64,000 bases of DNA, taken from contig NZ_JAGRPF010000214.1 in NCBI RefSeq assembly GCF_020439865.1, positions 28,592-92,591 of the forward strand, in the 5' to 3' direction. The position numbers and the translations under genes were made by a program. The stretch is from Prosthecobacter sp. (GTDB lineage Bacteria > Verrucomicrobiota > Verrucomicrobiia > Verrucomicrobiales > Verrucomicrobiaceae). The notes beneath the pieces were generated by a model. The model had not been told where the DNA came from. It saw nothing but the letters and a program-made list of their open reading frames with translations, and did not search any database. Shown piece by piece: positions 15,801 through 26,757 of this stretch; position 1 is the first letter of the stretch, and each line of letters begins with the position of its first letter.

Positions 15801-16675
15801 CCGCCGAGATCCGTCTTGATCTCACTGACGCTGGCATAGCGCTCGTGCGGGTCGGTTTGCAGAGCGCGGGCCACGATGTGGTCCCAGTAGGAATCCACAC
15901 CTGCTTTTTCCGAAGGCGGCTTCCATGCACCCCGTGGCAGCGTGCCGGTGACCATCTGATAGATCATCACACCGAGTGCATAGATGTCCGCACGATGATC
16001 CACATTCGCGTCGCCCATGAACTGCTCGGGCGCGGCGTAGTCTGGCGTTCCCATGCCGTACCCGGTCTGGGTGTGGTAGCTGTTCTCGGCGTCAAAACGC
16101 TTGGCGAGACCGAAGTCGGCCATCTTGATGCGGCCGTCGCGCGTCAGCAGGATGTTCGCGGGCTTGATGTCGCGATGCACGATGCCGTTGTCGTGGGCGA
16201 ACTGCAGCGCGTCACAGATCTGCGGCAGCAACTTCAACGCCGTCTCCTGCGTCATCTGGCCGCTGCGGATGACGTTCACCAGATCGGTGCCGTCAATGAA
16301 CTCCATCACGATGTAAAGGTACTCCGGCCCCGCCTCGCCATAGTCGATCACATTGACGATGTTCGGGTGATTGAGCTGTGCCATGGCCAGCGCCTCGCGG
16401 CGGAAGCGTTCCTCAAAGCCCTGATCCTTCGCCCGGTCGCGGCGCATGATCTTGATGGCCACCTTGCGTTGCAAACGCACCTGCGTGCCCTTGTAAACCG
16501 CACCCATGCCGCCGGCGCCGAGGAAGCCCTCGACGGTGTAGTTGTCAACCGGCAGCAGCCGCGCGAGTTCCTGTGGCATAGGAACATCCTGAGGATCACG
16601 CGAATCCGTCGGCGGCGAGGGGCCCGCCACTCGAATGGTCGCGTCGAGATCGGGCGCGTGATCAGGCTCCGGCAT
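12854..16675 (-). CDS. Receptor-like Ser/Thr protein kinase with tandem lectin-like repeats and FGE/SUMF1-like domain
   Basis: 1273 residues. The cytoplasmic part is an intact Hanks-type kinase: glycine loop GAGGMGAVYKG (53-63), Lys75 in VAIKIMRR, HRDIKPANIL (168-177), DFGLAK (187-192), GTPDYAAPEQF. A Pro/Ala/Thr-rich linker leads to one transmembrane helix (about 353-374). Outside are two homologous ~200-residue repeats (near 412-610 and 628-830, each starting W-T-(N/D)-L-(I/V)-P-H and ending HSIEMK/R), which resemble the LamG/DUF1080 concanavalin-like folds. Then an FGE/sulfatase-modifying-factor-like domain (NTLGMKFVPVP to NYGFRCVLE), with the GNAWEWCVD block, and a third lectin-like region. 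The Cys pair needed for formylglycine oxidase activity is not evident near the end of that domain, so it is probably a binding domain. Confidence 0.9.
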   Translation of the reverse strand: MPEPDHAPDLDATIRVAGPSPPTDSRDPQDVPMPQELARLLPVDNYTVEGFLGAGGMGAVYKGTQVRLQRKVAIKIMRRDRAKDQGFEERFRREALAMAQLNHPNIVNVIDYGEAGPEYLYIVMEFIDGTDLVNVIRSGQMTQETALKLLPQICDALQFAHDNGIVHRDIKPANILLTRDGRIKMADFGLAKRFDAENSYHTQTGYGMGTPDYAAPEQFMGDANVDHRADIYALGVMIYQMVTGTLPRGAWKPPSEKAGVDSYWDHIVARALQTDPHERYASVSEIKTDLGGITTVTGGQPLASDGVQNRKTAGMTGTKGSTTALTQAGGRPATKAQPHPDQKDAPFTKNNRVWGSALIVAGTIVLLAGGYFTWEKFEAAAPLPASASAVPSVPPTSMARTWTAPTPTASVGTEWTNLIPHIQPQRDVIRGEWSVDENGLHAKRAQWALCNIPVQDPGTDYDLRYKVTRGEGSHLAMFFAFRKGRTGGYVPIDYTLAHLPEFADGQRWITIEDLTNLEMRDAATPRAKRKEWLPKGKACTILLQVRDKEVIVSVNDEEAFRWPAEWSKLQQKGGAGGSMFLDVAGDPIFGVGIFNCEATFHSIEMKKMESGKSESSPPPGITIGDTWTDLVPHVKLDRDVVRGDWKSGKEGLACVNLVKWSLCKLPVKQPEGDYEIRCRLTRTGGPVDGLFFPFRWGDTGGSIGIDYPGLVYFDGLRRAGLERIEGRDLKTPSDMVSARKEWIPMGKTSTVLLQVGAKEVRLMVDDVEAVHWKADWSQIRQTGSGTPWSGVFTGLSGPIFGIGMYNSEVTYHSIEMRRVGTPSASTPAAATKDAPFVNTLGMKFVPVPITGGPTDKQRVLFSIWETRVQDYEAFAKETKREWPKPVFQQAATHPAVNLNSDDAAAFCAWLTERERKAGKLAANEVYRLPSDHEWSCVAGIGDQEDAAKPPNEKSGKIPAVYPWGTQWPPPRDAGNYSGEEFRDDPQSRTGNRIMLDGHNDGFVHSSPVGSFAANPLGLYDLGGNAWEWCVDLHPASHASCLVRGASSDDGKSRVMQSSWRITPPPSTRQPNYGFRCVLELAPSVAVPTTSAASPAFSSFVPVVRWVGHEVTVTPESTNQELPVKLADGGIRVRYRVLEAGRSYVELVLRRSSLHGNLPRYGITLWSDSGTGSSILIMDDPPKSPHRVLAKVATRPSANPGEEHCLEFYAIGDRLTFFMDGKELATGTDNRLAEGYAALAAVGPIKVISVETADLSEAAKNRESAAPSATKPAP

Positions 16676-16745
16676 GCGGCCTGACTTCTAGCCTAAAGAG
16701 GATGCTGACGTCAAGCTGACACGTATGGAAGCTGCGGTTGATCGC

Positions 16746-17456
16746 CTAAGAGGAACGTTTCTGTGCGAAGAGCCACTCCCAGAATTCGGGATTCGCGTAC
16801 GTTTGCGTCCATGAGTCATGGCCGACTTCGGGATAGATCGTGAGTTTGACGGGGGCGTTGATCTTCTTGAGAGCGTCGTAGATCTTGTGGCTGTTTTCGA
16901 CGGGGACAGCGCCGTCCTTGTCGCCGTGGAAGATCCAGCACGGCATGGTTTTGAGACGCTCGGCGGTCACCCAGCGGACACCCGCGCCGCCGCAGATCGG
17001 AGCGATGGCGGCGAAGGCACGGGGATACTCAAACGCGGTCTCCCACGTGCCGAAGCCACCCATGCTGAGGCCGGTGAGGTAAACTCGGCTGGTGTCGATG
17101 TGCTCGGTTTTGATGAGGTGGTCGGTGACGGCCTTCACGCCGTGCGGATTCCACAGCTCATTCTTCGGGCACTGCAAGCTGGCGATCACAGCGGGGAACT
17201 TTTGACCTTCGGCGATCAACTTCGGCGGACCGTGCTTCTTCAACATTTCCAGATCGCTGCCGCGCTCGCCGCTGCCGTGGAGAAAGATCACGAGCGGCCA
17301 CTTCTTCTTCGCGTCGGCTTCGTAGCCCTCAGGTTTGCTCAGCAGGTAGCTGTAGTTGACCTTGATGACGAAATCGCCGGTGAAGTTCTGCGGTGTTTGG
17401 GTGTCGGCGAGAGCGAATGAAGCGGTGGCAAGAAGGACGACGAGTGATTTGACCAT
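16746..17456 (-). CDS. Secreted dienelactone-hydrolase/feruloyl-esterase-like protein
   Basis: A 236-residue alpha/beta-hydrolase with signal peptide (MVKSLVVLLATASFALA). I use the ATG at 17456; the frame extends three codons further to a TTG. The oxyanion strand is VIFLHGSGERG, the nucleophile elbow GLSMGGFGTWE, the acid probably in FHGDKDGAVP, and the His in EVGHDSWTQTY. This matches the group of secreted phospholipase/carboxylesterase-like enzymes found near polysaccharide degradation genes. It precedes the kinase gene's end by position but is upstream of it on the minus strand, separated by 70 bases. Confidence 0.88.
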   Translation of the reverse strand: MVKSLVVLLATASFALADTQTPQNFTGDFVIKVNYSYLLSKPEGYEADAKKKWPLVIFLHGSGERGSDLEMLKKHGPPKLIAEGQKFPAVIASLQCPKNELWNPHGVKAVTDHLIKTEHIDTSRVYLTGLSMGGFGTWETAFEYPRAFAAIAPICGGAGVRWVTAERLKTMPCWIFHGDKDGAVPVENSHKIYDALKKINAPVKLTIYPEVGHDSWTQTYANPEFWEWLFAQKRSS

Positions 17457-17486
17457 GCGAGCCAAACGATGATCCGCAGGCCACGC

Positions 17487-18182
17487 TTACGACGGGCGTG
17501 ATTTTCCCGTGCCCGGAAGAGCGCTGAGGAAGAAGTAGCGCGGCGAACGCAGAAGGTCACCTGCCTCGCGGATTGCCATGCAGAAAAGCAGTTCGTCGAG
17601 GCGGCTGCGTGCCTGCTCGTGACTTCTCAAGTGTTTGTCGAGGAAGTCGCGGAGGCGTTTGTTCGCGTTCATCTCGATCGGAATGCTGCCGGCGTTGAGC
17701 AGCAGAATGAGCAGGAACACACCCGCGGCGACGAGGATGGCGATGCGTGGAACCATGACGCGGAAGACCATGAGGCCGGTGATGAGAAACACGGCTGCGA
17801 CAGGCAGATAGCGGCTCATGCGGATGCAGCTCTGACGCCATTTGAGTTCGCCCAGGCTGTCACCGGTCTGCAGGGCGTGCGCGGCTTCATGCAAGGCGGT
17901 GGCCCAGGCGGCGAGCGTGGTGCCCTGAGCGGATTCGCGTCGCAAAAACAGGCGGCGGCGGACGGGATCAAAGTAATCGCTGACGACCGCGTTGTGCTCG
18001 ACGACCTGGACATCCTCGACGCCTTCGGATTTGAGGAACATCAGGGCGATCTCGGCTCCGGTGTGCGCCGTGGGGGCATTGACGCGCGCGCCCTTCATCA
18101 TCATCGTCTCATACCGGGCCGTCGCCCAGCGAGCGAGGGCGAGTGCGGCAAAGAGGACGACACCGATGAGAATGAGAGGCAT
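17487..18182 (-). CDS. YugP-type membrane zinc metallopeptidase
   Basis: 231 residues. It has an N-terminal membrane helix (LIGVVLFAALALARWA), a TGAEIALMFLKSEGVEDVQV segment typical of the family, a SDYFDPVRRRLFLRR beta strand, and the zinc-binding HEXXH variant HEAAHALQTGD, followed by two transmembrane helices (YLPVAAVFLITGLMVF and IAILVAAGVFLLILL). This is the layout of the YugP/Zn_peptidase_2 family, membrane proteases of unclear substrate. The family's usual C-terminal helix region is present but the protein ends with a Ser/Gly-rich tail. Confidence 0.85.
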   Translation of the reverse strand: MPLILIGVVLFAALALARWATARYETMMMKGARVNAPTAHTGAEIALMFLKSEGVEDVQVVEHNAVVSDYFDPVRRRLFLRRESAQGTTLAAWATALHEAAHALQTGDSLGELKWRQSCIRMSRYLPVAAVFLITGLMVFRVMVPRIAILVAAGVFLLILLLNAGSIPIEMNANKRLRDFLDKHLRSHEQARSRLDELLFCMAIREAGDLLRSPRYFFLSALPGTGKSRPS

Positions 18183-18269
18183 GCGGCAACCCTCGCAGCA
18201 TTACGCGGGCAGGCAAATCGAGTGTGCGACGTTCTTGCAGGACGCTGGGCGGCGTGATTGGATGCGTGC

Positions 18270-19289
18270 ATGATCCGCTTGTTCGTCCTCCTCGCCGCCT
18301 GCTGTGTGACAACTGTTTCAATCGCCGGGGAGATTCTCGGGCAGGGCGAGTTTCGGTATCGTGTGGTGCCGGGCTGGGGTCGTGAGGCGCTGGCGCAGGT
18401 GAACGTGAAGAACGGACACGCGGTCGTCGTGGACAACTCAGGGCGTCTGCTGTTTCTAACGGACGATCCGAGGAACAATGTGATCATCCTCGATTCTCAG
18501 AGCGGCGCCTTGATCAAACATTGGACGGCTCGCATGCCCGGTGCGCACGGCATGAGCGTGGTGAACGAGGGCAACCGTGAGGTGCTGTTCATCACGGACA
18601 CGCAACTGCATGAGGTGCGTAAGCTGACGCTCGAAGGCGAGGAACTGGCCGTGTTTCCGTGGCCGGAGAAGACGAAGCTCTACGCTGATGCGAAGGAGTA
18701 CCGGCCCTCGAAAACGATTCACTTCGCGCATGGCGACTTCTGTGTCTTCGACGGCTACGGCAAGGACTACATCTTCCATTATCAGCCGGACGGCACGCTG
18801 CTGCGCTGGTGGGGCGGGACCCTTGGGGAAGGGGAGGACCAGTTGAAGCACTGGGGGCCGCATGGCGGAGCGCTGGACGGTCGGGATCCTGCGAACCCGC
18901 GCATCATCATTGCGATGAGCGATCAGCAGGAGATCAAACGCTTCACGGCGGAAGGCAGGTTTGTGGACAAGATCCCGATGCCCGGCGGCAATCCGCGTGA
19001 CATCGTGCTCTGGGGCGAATACGCGATCGTGCCGCATCTGGGCGATCAATGGCCGAAGGACAAAAATGCGCCCGGCTTCATCTCGATTGTGGATCGCGAG
19101 TACCGCATCGTTTCGAACATCGGCGCTCCTCCGGCCATGTATGAAAACGGCGTGCTGCAGCCGATGAAGAGCGATGGAACGACCTTCATTCACCCCCACG
19201 GCGTGGCCGTGGATGGCGAGGGGAATCTTTATGTGGCGCAGTTCTCATCGCCTGCGGCTCCGCTGCTGAAGCTGGAGCGGCTCAAGTAG
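18270..19289 (+). CDS. Secreted NHL-type beta-propeller protein
   Basis: 339 residues with a signal peptide (MIRLFVLLAACCVTTVSIAGE), so I start at ATG 18270. The mature part has repeated strands of a six-bladed propeller: NVIILDSQSGALIKHWTA, EVRKLTLEGEELAVFPWP, DYIFHYQPDGTLLRWWGG, IKRFTAEGRFVDKIPMPGG, and a last blade HPHGVAVDGEGNLYVAQF that is a typical NHL repeat. NHL propellers bind partners or substrates; peptidylglycine-lyase-like and strictosidine-synthase-like relatives exist but no catalytic residues can be assigned. It diverges from the YugP-type gene. Confidence 0.8.
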   Translation: MIRLFVLLAACCVTTVSIAGEILGQGEFRYRVVPGWGREALAQVNVKNGHAVVVDNSGRLLFLTDDPRNNVIILDSQSGALIKHWTARMPGAHGMSVVNEGNREVLFITDTQLHEVRKLTLEGEELAVFPWPEKTKLYADAKEYRPSKTIHFAHGDFCVFDGYGKDYIFHYQPDGTLLRWWGGTLGEGEDQLKHWGPHGGALDGRDPANPRIIIAMSDQQEIKRFTAEGRFVDKIPMPGGNPRDIVLWGEYAIVPHLGDQWPKDKNAPGFISIVDREYRIVSNIGAPPAMYENGVLQPMKSDGTTFIHPHGVAVDGEGNLYVAQFSSPAAPLLKLERLK

Positions 19290-19386
19290 CTGCAACTTTG
19301 CGCCTTCGGGACGGTTTACCTTCGCGATGAACCCCGAGTCCAGCTATCAGGTTGCCAAAGGGGCGCGGCGGCGGAAGATGCCGCCC

Positions 19387-20130
19387 ATGCGCCCTTTGGT
19401 TCTATTTTTTGCCCTCGCCACGACCGCCGTGGCCCAGTCTGAAGGCACCCAGCCTCCGCCGCCGAAACCGGGCGAAGGCGGGCCGCCGCATCGGGATGGA
19501 GAACGTCGCGGACCTCCTGGAATGATGCCTGGCAAGGGCAAGCCCCAGCGCGGATTCGACGGCTTTGAAAAGCTGTCGGAGGCTGAGAAGCAGAAGGTGC
19601 GCGCCGCCTTTGAAAAGGCTTGGCAGCGGCCAGAGGTGATCGAATCGCGTGACAAGGCGATGAAGGCGAATGAGGACATGCGCAACGTGCTGCACGCCGC
19701 GCTCAAGGAGATCGACCCTGAAGTTGTGAGCATCCTCGAAAAGATCAAACCGCCGTTTCCGGTGGACCAGCGCGGCCTGCCGGAGATGCCGAAACCGGAC
19801 TCGCCCGATTTTGCGCGCATGGCCGCCATCCGCCTTGGTGCCGAGATGCTTTCCGTTTCCAAGCCGGAACGCCGCGAGGAAACCCGCCGCTTTCACGAGC
19901 GCATCATGCAAATGCCACGTGTGAAGGAGGAGATGGAAAAGCTCGCCCAGCTGCCGCCTGAGGAACGCATGGCCGCCTTCGGGCATCTGCGCGAAGTGTA
20001 TCGTGAGGTGGCTGGCGACGAGTTCAGAAAGCTCAGGGAAAAATTCGAGGGCACAGACGGAGGAAGCGCTGGTGGTTTTCGCCGCCCTCCTGCGGATGGT
20101 GGCAAACCTCCAGCGCCGGAGAACAAGTAA
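19387..20130 (+). CDS. Secreted Pro/Glu/Arg-rich helical protein, function unknown
   Basis: 247 residues when started at ATG 19387, where a signal peptide begins (MRPLVLFFALATTAVAQ). A Pro/Gly-rich stretch follows (PPPPKPGEGGPPHRDGERRG), then a charged helical region with periodic Glu/Lys/Arg, motifs such as LSEAEKQKVRAAFEKAW and LPPEERMAAFGHLREVYREV, and a Pro/Gly-rich tail. The helical part looks like Spy/CpxP- or DUF3106-type periplasmic helical proteins, but I see no LTxxQ signature, so this is only a resemblance. The next gene starts five bases after its stop, indicating one operon. Confidence 0.7.
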   Translation: MRPLVLFFALATTAVAQSEGTQPPPPKPGEGGPPHRDGERRGPPGMMPGKGKPQRGFDGFEKLSEAEKQKVRAAFEKAWQRPEVIESRDKAMKANEDMRNVLHAALKEIDPEVVSILEKIKPPFPVDQRGLPEMPKPDSPDFARMAAIRLGAEMLSVSKPERREETRRFHERIMQMPRVKEEMEKLAQLPPEERMAAFGHLREVYREVAGDEFRKLREKFEGTDGGSAGGFRRPPADGGKPPAPENK

Positions 20131-20135
20131 CTTCG

Positions 20136-20537
20136 ATGCCAGGCATGCGCATTCGCTGGCTGGTCGGCCTTCTTTTTACGGTCTCGGTGTTTGCGGGCGA
20201 CATTCGCGTTCGCGGTTCGATTGTCGGACGCGTTGAAAATGACGGCACGGTGCGATTGCATGGCAGCATCGTCGGCAAGTTTGAAAGCAGTGGCGACATC
20301 CGCGTGCGCGGCAGCCTCAACGGCAAAATCGAAAGCGACGGCTCGATTCGCAAGAGCGGCAGCTTGGTCGGCAAGATCGAAAGCAACGGTGACGTGCGCA
20401 AGAGCGGCAGCATCGTCGGTCGCATCGAGTCGAACGGTGACGTGCGCGACCGCGGCAGCATCGTGGGTCGGGCCGAGGGCATGACAAACGAGCAGGCAGC
20501 AGTACTGTTCTTCTTTGACTTCTTTGACGTCAGATGA
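20136..20537 (+). CDS. Small secreted protein made of six 16-residue repeats
   Basis: 133 residues; a signal peptide comes first (an alternative ATG is at 20145), cleaved near FAGD. Residues 21-116 are six tandem 16-residue repeats with the consensus G-(D/S/T)-(I/V)-R-x-(R/S/H)-G-S-(I/L)-V-G-(K/R)-(I/V/F)-E-(S/N)-(D/N). Each repeat holds two eight-residue halves of alternating polar and hydrophobic residues with Gly at turns, which suggests a small beta-solenoid. The last 17 residues are hydrophobic and aromatic (AAVLFFFDFFDVR). No family name was recognised. It lies five bases after the preceding secreted-protein gene and is followed by a terminator. Confidence 0.8.
   Translation: MPGMRIRWLVGLLFTVSVFAGDIRVRGSIVGRVENDGTVRLHGSIVGKFESSGDIRVRGSLNGKIESDGSIRKSGSLVGKIESNGDVRKSGSIVGRIESNGDVRDRGSIVGRAEGMTNEQAAVLFFFDFFDVR
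20196..20483 (+). repeat. Six tandem 48-base coding repeats
   Basis: These bases encode the six 16-residue units in frame. Units 4-6 are the most alike at the DNA level (each opening with GG-C/T plus a Gly-Ser/Asp codon, then Arg codons), while units 1-3 differ mainly at third codon positions. This fits old duplication kept by selection at protein level. Confidence 0.8.
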
Positions 20538-20540
20538 CAA

Positions 20541-20569
20541 AAAAGCCCGGCTTTTATGGCCGGGCTTTT
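20541..20569. terminator. Bidirectional rho-independent terminator
   Basis: AAAAGCCCGGC (20541-20551) pairs fully with GCCGGGCTTTT (20559-20569) around a seven-base loop. With T-runs on both strands it can end the repeat-protein transcript from the left and the sdhCAB transcript from the right. Confidence 0.9.
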
Positions 20570-20593
20570 CAGTGAAAAGTCGAGATTCGCGGC

Positions 20594-21382
20594 TCAATCT
20601 CCGCCGCCGGCGACCTTCGGCGAGTTGCCGAGAGCATCCTTGATGGCGGCCACCGCGTAATCGCGGTTGAGCTTGGTGATCCAGCGGACGCTGATTTCCT
20701 TCGGGCAGGCGGCTTCGCACTCGTATTGGTTGGTGCAGTTGCCGAAGCCTTCCTTGTCCATCTGACGCACCATGCCGAGCGTGCGGCGGTCCTTCTCGGG
20801 CTTGCCCTGTGGCAGGAGATTGAGCTGGCCGGCCTTGGCGGAGACGAAGAGCATGGCGCTGGCGTTTTTGCAGGCGGCCACGCAGGCACCACAGCCGATG
20901 CATTCGGCGGCATCCATCGCGGCATCGGCGATTTCTTTGCCGATAGGCAGCGCGTTGGCATCCTGCGGAGCGCCGGTGCGCACGCTGACGAAACCACCGG
21001 CCTGCTGGATGCGATCAAACGCGCCGCGATCGACGACGAGATCCTTGATGACCGGAAAGGCCTTCGCGCGGAACGGCTCGATCCAGATCGTGTCGCCGGT
21101 GCGGAACTTGCGCATGTGAAGCTGGCAGGTCGTGGTGGCCTTCTCGGGGCCATGTGGCACGCCGTTGATCTGCATGGAGCACATGCCGCAGATGCCTTCT
21201 CGGCAGTCGTGGTCGAATGCGACGGGCTCCTCGCCCTTCGCGATGAGGCGCTCGTTCACGATGTCCATCATTTCGAGGAATGAGGCGTGATCCGGGATCT
21301 CCGGCGCTTCGATGTCCTGGAAGTGACCGGGCTGGCCTGCGTTTTGACGCCAGACTTTGAGGTGAAGATTGAGTTGGGACAT
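20594..21382 (-). CDS. sdhB: Succinate dehydrogenase/fumarate reductase iron-sulfur subunit
   Basis: 262 residues carrying electrons from the flavin of SdhA to the membrane quinone site. The plant-type ferredoxin domain has CREGICGMCSMQING (2Fe-2S), and the C-terminal domain has CIGCGACVAACKN and CEAACPKEI for the 4Fe-4S and 3Fe-4S clusters. It is slightly longer than the E. coli protein and of the type that occurs with a single cytochrome b subunit. It is the third gene of sdhC-sdhA-sdhB, 18 bases after sdhA, and ends just before a terminator. Confidence 0.96.
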   Translation of the reverse strand: MSQLNLHLKVWRQNAGQPGHFQDIEAPEIPDHASFLEMMDIVNERLIAKGEEPVAFDHDCREGICGMCSMQINGVPHGPEKATTTCQLHMRKFRTGDTIWIEPFRAKAFPVIKDLVVDRGAFDRIQQAGGFVSVRTGAPQDANALPIGKEIADAAMDAAECIGCGACVAACKNASAMLFVSAKAGQLNLLPQGKPEKDRRTLGMVRQMDKEGFGNCTNQYECEAACPKEISVRWITKLNRDYAVAAIKDALGNSPKVAGGGD

Positions 21383-21400
21383 GGGACGTTGAAAAAGGCG

Positions 21401-23317
<1,917 letters not shown>

Positions 23318-23362
23318 GGCGAAAAAGGCGGAGAGCTAAGGGCGGAGGGCGAAGAGTCAGAT

Positions 23363-24067
23363 TCAGCGGCCGTAGCCGAAGAGCCAGATGGCGAGGACGA
23401 TGGCGGCGTTTCCGGCGAAGATGAGTCCGGCGAAGGCGTAACCGGCCTTTTTAAAGAGCGGCTCGGTCTTGTCCGTGCTGATGCCGAGCGTCTGGAAGAG
23501 GCTGCTGAAGCCGTGGCTCAGGTGGCTGCACAGCAGTCCCATGGCAATGAGGTAGAAAATGGACGCAGGCGCCCAGGAGAAGCCCGCGATGACCATGCGA
23601 TAGACATCGTGGACGGTTTCGCCGTGCAGCGTGGTCTTATAAGTCGCGTAGTCATTGCCGGCACGGACGGTGAAGTGCAGCAGGTGATACACGATGAAGG
23701 CCAGGATCGTCAGGCCGCTCCAGATCATGATGTGGGAGGACTTGCTGCTCACCTGCGCCTTCTGCATGCCGTATTTGTCCTGCCGTGCGTCCCGGTTGGC
23801 TTTGGTCAGCGAGATCGTGGCGACGATGTGAATCACGACCGCCGTCAGCAGGCCGATGCGGGCGATCCAGACGCCGCCGCCGTGCAGCATGGTCTGGAGC
23901 ATGTGGCCGTATTCATTGATGGCGTCCTTGCCGACGAAAATCAGCAGGTTGCCAATCATGTGGCCGAGAACGAATCCGATCAGCACGAGGCCCGTCAGGG
24001 CCACCAGGATTTTCTTGCCGATGGAGGACGCGTAAAATCGCGAAAGGGAGTCAAAAACAGCGCTCAT
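23363..24067 (-). CDS. sdhC: Succinate dehydrogenase cytochrome b558-type membrane subunit
   Basis: 234 residues with five predicted transmembrane helices (GKKILVALTGLVLIGFVLGHMIG, RIGLLTAVVIHIVATISL, SHIMIWSGLTILAFIVYHLLHF, APASIFYLIAMGLLCSHLSHG, and GLIFAGNAAIVLAIWLFG; each noted in part). Several His within helices (GHMIG, VIHIV, YHLLHF, CSHLSHG) fit two heme b ligand pairs. This size and the absence of sdhD define the single-subunit diheme anchor. It is the first gene of sdhCAB. A candidate promoter lies upstream but is weak. Confidence 0.93.
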   Translation of the reverse strand: MSAVFDSLSRFYASSIGKKILVALTGLVLIGFVLGHMIGNLLIFVGKDAINEYGHMLQTMLHGGGVWIARIGLLTAVVIHIVATISLTKANRDARQDKYGMQKAQVSSKSSHIMIWSGLTILAFIVYHLLHFTVRAGNDYATYKTTLHGETVHDVYRMVIAGFSWAPASIFYLIAMGLLCSHLSHGFSSLFQTLGISTDKTEPLFKKAGYAFAGLIFAGNAAIVLAIWLFGYGR

Positions 24068-24157
24068 GTGGGGAGTGGGCCATCATCATGGAGATACGCT
24101 GTCACCGTGCAAGCCGAGCGTGCATTTTTCCTGCCAAATCGCTGCTGCGATCTTGTC

Positions 24158-25296
<1,139 letters not shown>

Positions 25297-25300
<4 letters not shown>

Positions 25301-26757
25301 GGGATGGTGCGGATGGTTTCGGCGAGCAGGGGCGTGAATTGCATCTGATCAAGCACATCGCGCTGCAAATCGAGTCCGGCGGCGATTTCGACGAGGCGCA
25401 GCCCCTGCGGTGTGAGTTCAAACACGGCGCGTTCAGTGACGTAAATCACCTGCTGCCCGTTTTGCAGCGCCGTGGGGCCGTGAAAGCAGACGTGCTGGAG
25501 CGATCGCACAAACTTGGCATTTCCCTTCGCCTGGAACGTGCAGCAGAACACCAGACGGCGTGCGCTTTGAGCGATGTTCACGAATCCGCCGACGCCGGCG
25601 AAACGATCCGCGAAGCTGGCGACGTTTACGCTGCCTTCGGCATCGACCTCAACCGCGCCAAGTACCGCGATGTCGAGCCCGCCGCCGTCGTAGAAGTCGA
25701 ATTGCGAAGGCTGGTCGATCACGGCTTCCGGAAAGTGGCTGCAACCAAAGCTGAGGCCGGACGCGGGCACGCCGCCGGTGGGACCGCTTTCGACGGTGAG
25801 CGTGAACTCCTGCAAGCGTCCCGTCTCCGCGGCGACCATGGCCACGGCTTCTGGCAAGCCGATGCCAAGATTCACGATGTCGCCCTGTCGAATCTCGCGC
25901 AGGGCACGTGTGCCGATTTGTTTGCGCTCGGATTCGGGCATGACGGGCAGTTCGAAGCTGCCGTCGCCGGTGACGACAAAGTCTTCGTTGAAGACCTCGC
26001 CAAATGTCTGGTCGTGCTGCACGCCCGAGGATGTGACGACATAATCGACGAGAATACCCGGCACGCGCACGGCCTTCGGATCCGGCAGTTGATCCACAAC
26101 GCTCTCCACCTGCGCGATGACGATGCCGCCATGGTTCTTCGCCGCCTGCGCCATCGGCAGCACCTCGCTGATCAGGCCTTCGCATTCCATGCTCAGATTG
26201 CCGCCATGGTCCGCATACGTCGCGCGAATGAGCGCCACATGAATGGGCATCGGCCTGTAACGCAGCCACGTCTCGCCATCCAGTTCGATGCGTTCGACGA
26301 GCGGCTCGGTCGTGCGTGCGTTGAGCATCCCTCCGCCGTGAATCGGATCGATGAAGGTGTTCATGCCGACCTTCGTGATCAATCCCGGCCGCTTCGCCGC
26401 AATCTCGCGCGTGAGCACACTGAGCACGCCCTGCGGCAGATTGTAGGCTTCGACTTCATTCGCGAGCGCGAGTGCGCCGAGCTTCGGCGCGAGGTTCCAA
26501 TGACCGCCGACAATGCGTTTGAGCAATCCGCGATGCGCGAGGTGGTTCATGCCGCGCTCCGCACGATCACCTTGTCCCGCGCAATAGTAGAGAGTGAGAT
26601 CGTTCGGCGTGCCGGTTTGCAGGAAGCGGCGCTCCAAGGCCGAGGTGAGCATCTCCGCGTGCCCGGCACCGACAAAGCCGCTGACCGCCACCGTGGCGCC
26701 GCTTGGAATGGCGGCGACGGCTTCGTCGGCAGTGGCGATGACGGCTGGTGAACGCAT
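25297..26757 (-). CDS. Fused two-domain acyl-CoA:carboxylate CoA-transferase
   Basis: 486 residues joining alpha and beta halves in one chain. The alpha half has AVSGFVGAGHAEMLTSAL and GLLKRIVGGHWNLAPKLG; the beta half has VNLGIGLPEAV and the catalytic Glu block TVESGPTGGVP. This is the family-I arrangement seen in propionate/acetate CoA-transferases (YdiF-like) and in fused succinyl-CoA:3-ketoacid CoA-transferases. Preceded by an SDR gene whose TGA overlaps its ATG (TGATG), and followed by the thiolase. It could activate acetoacetate or another short acid for thiolysis. Confidence 0.9.

Noticed and set aside
12854..16675. FGE domain of the kinase as the maturase of the two sulfatases
   Set aside because: The Cys pair expected for oxidase activity is not evident, and the domain is on a membrane-bound kinase.
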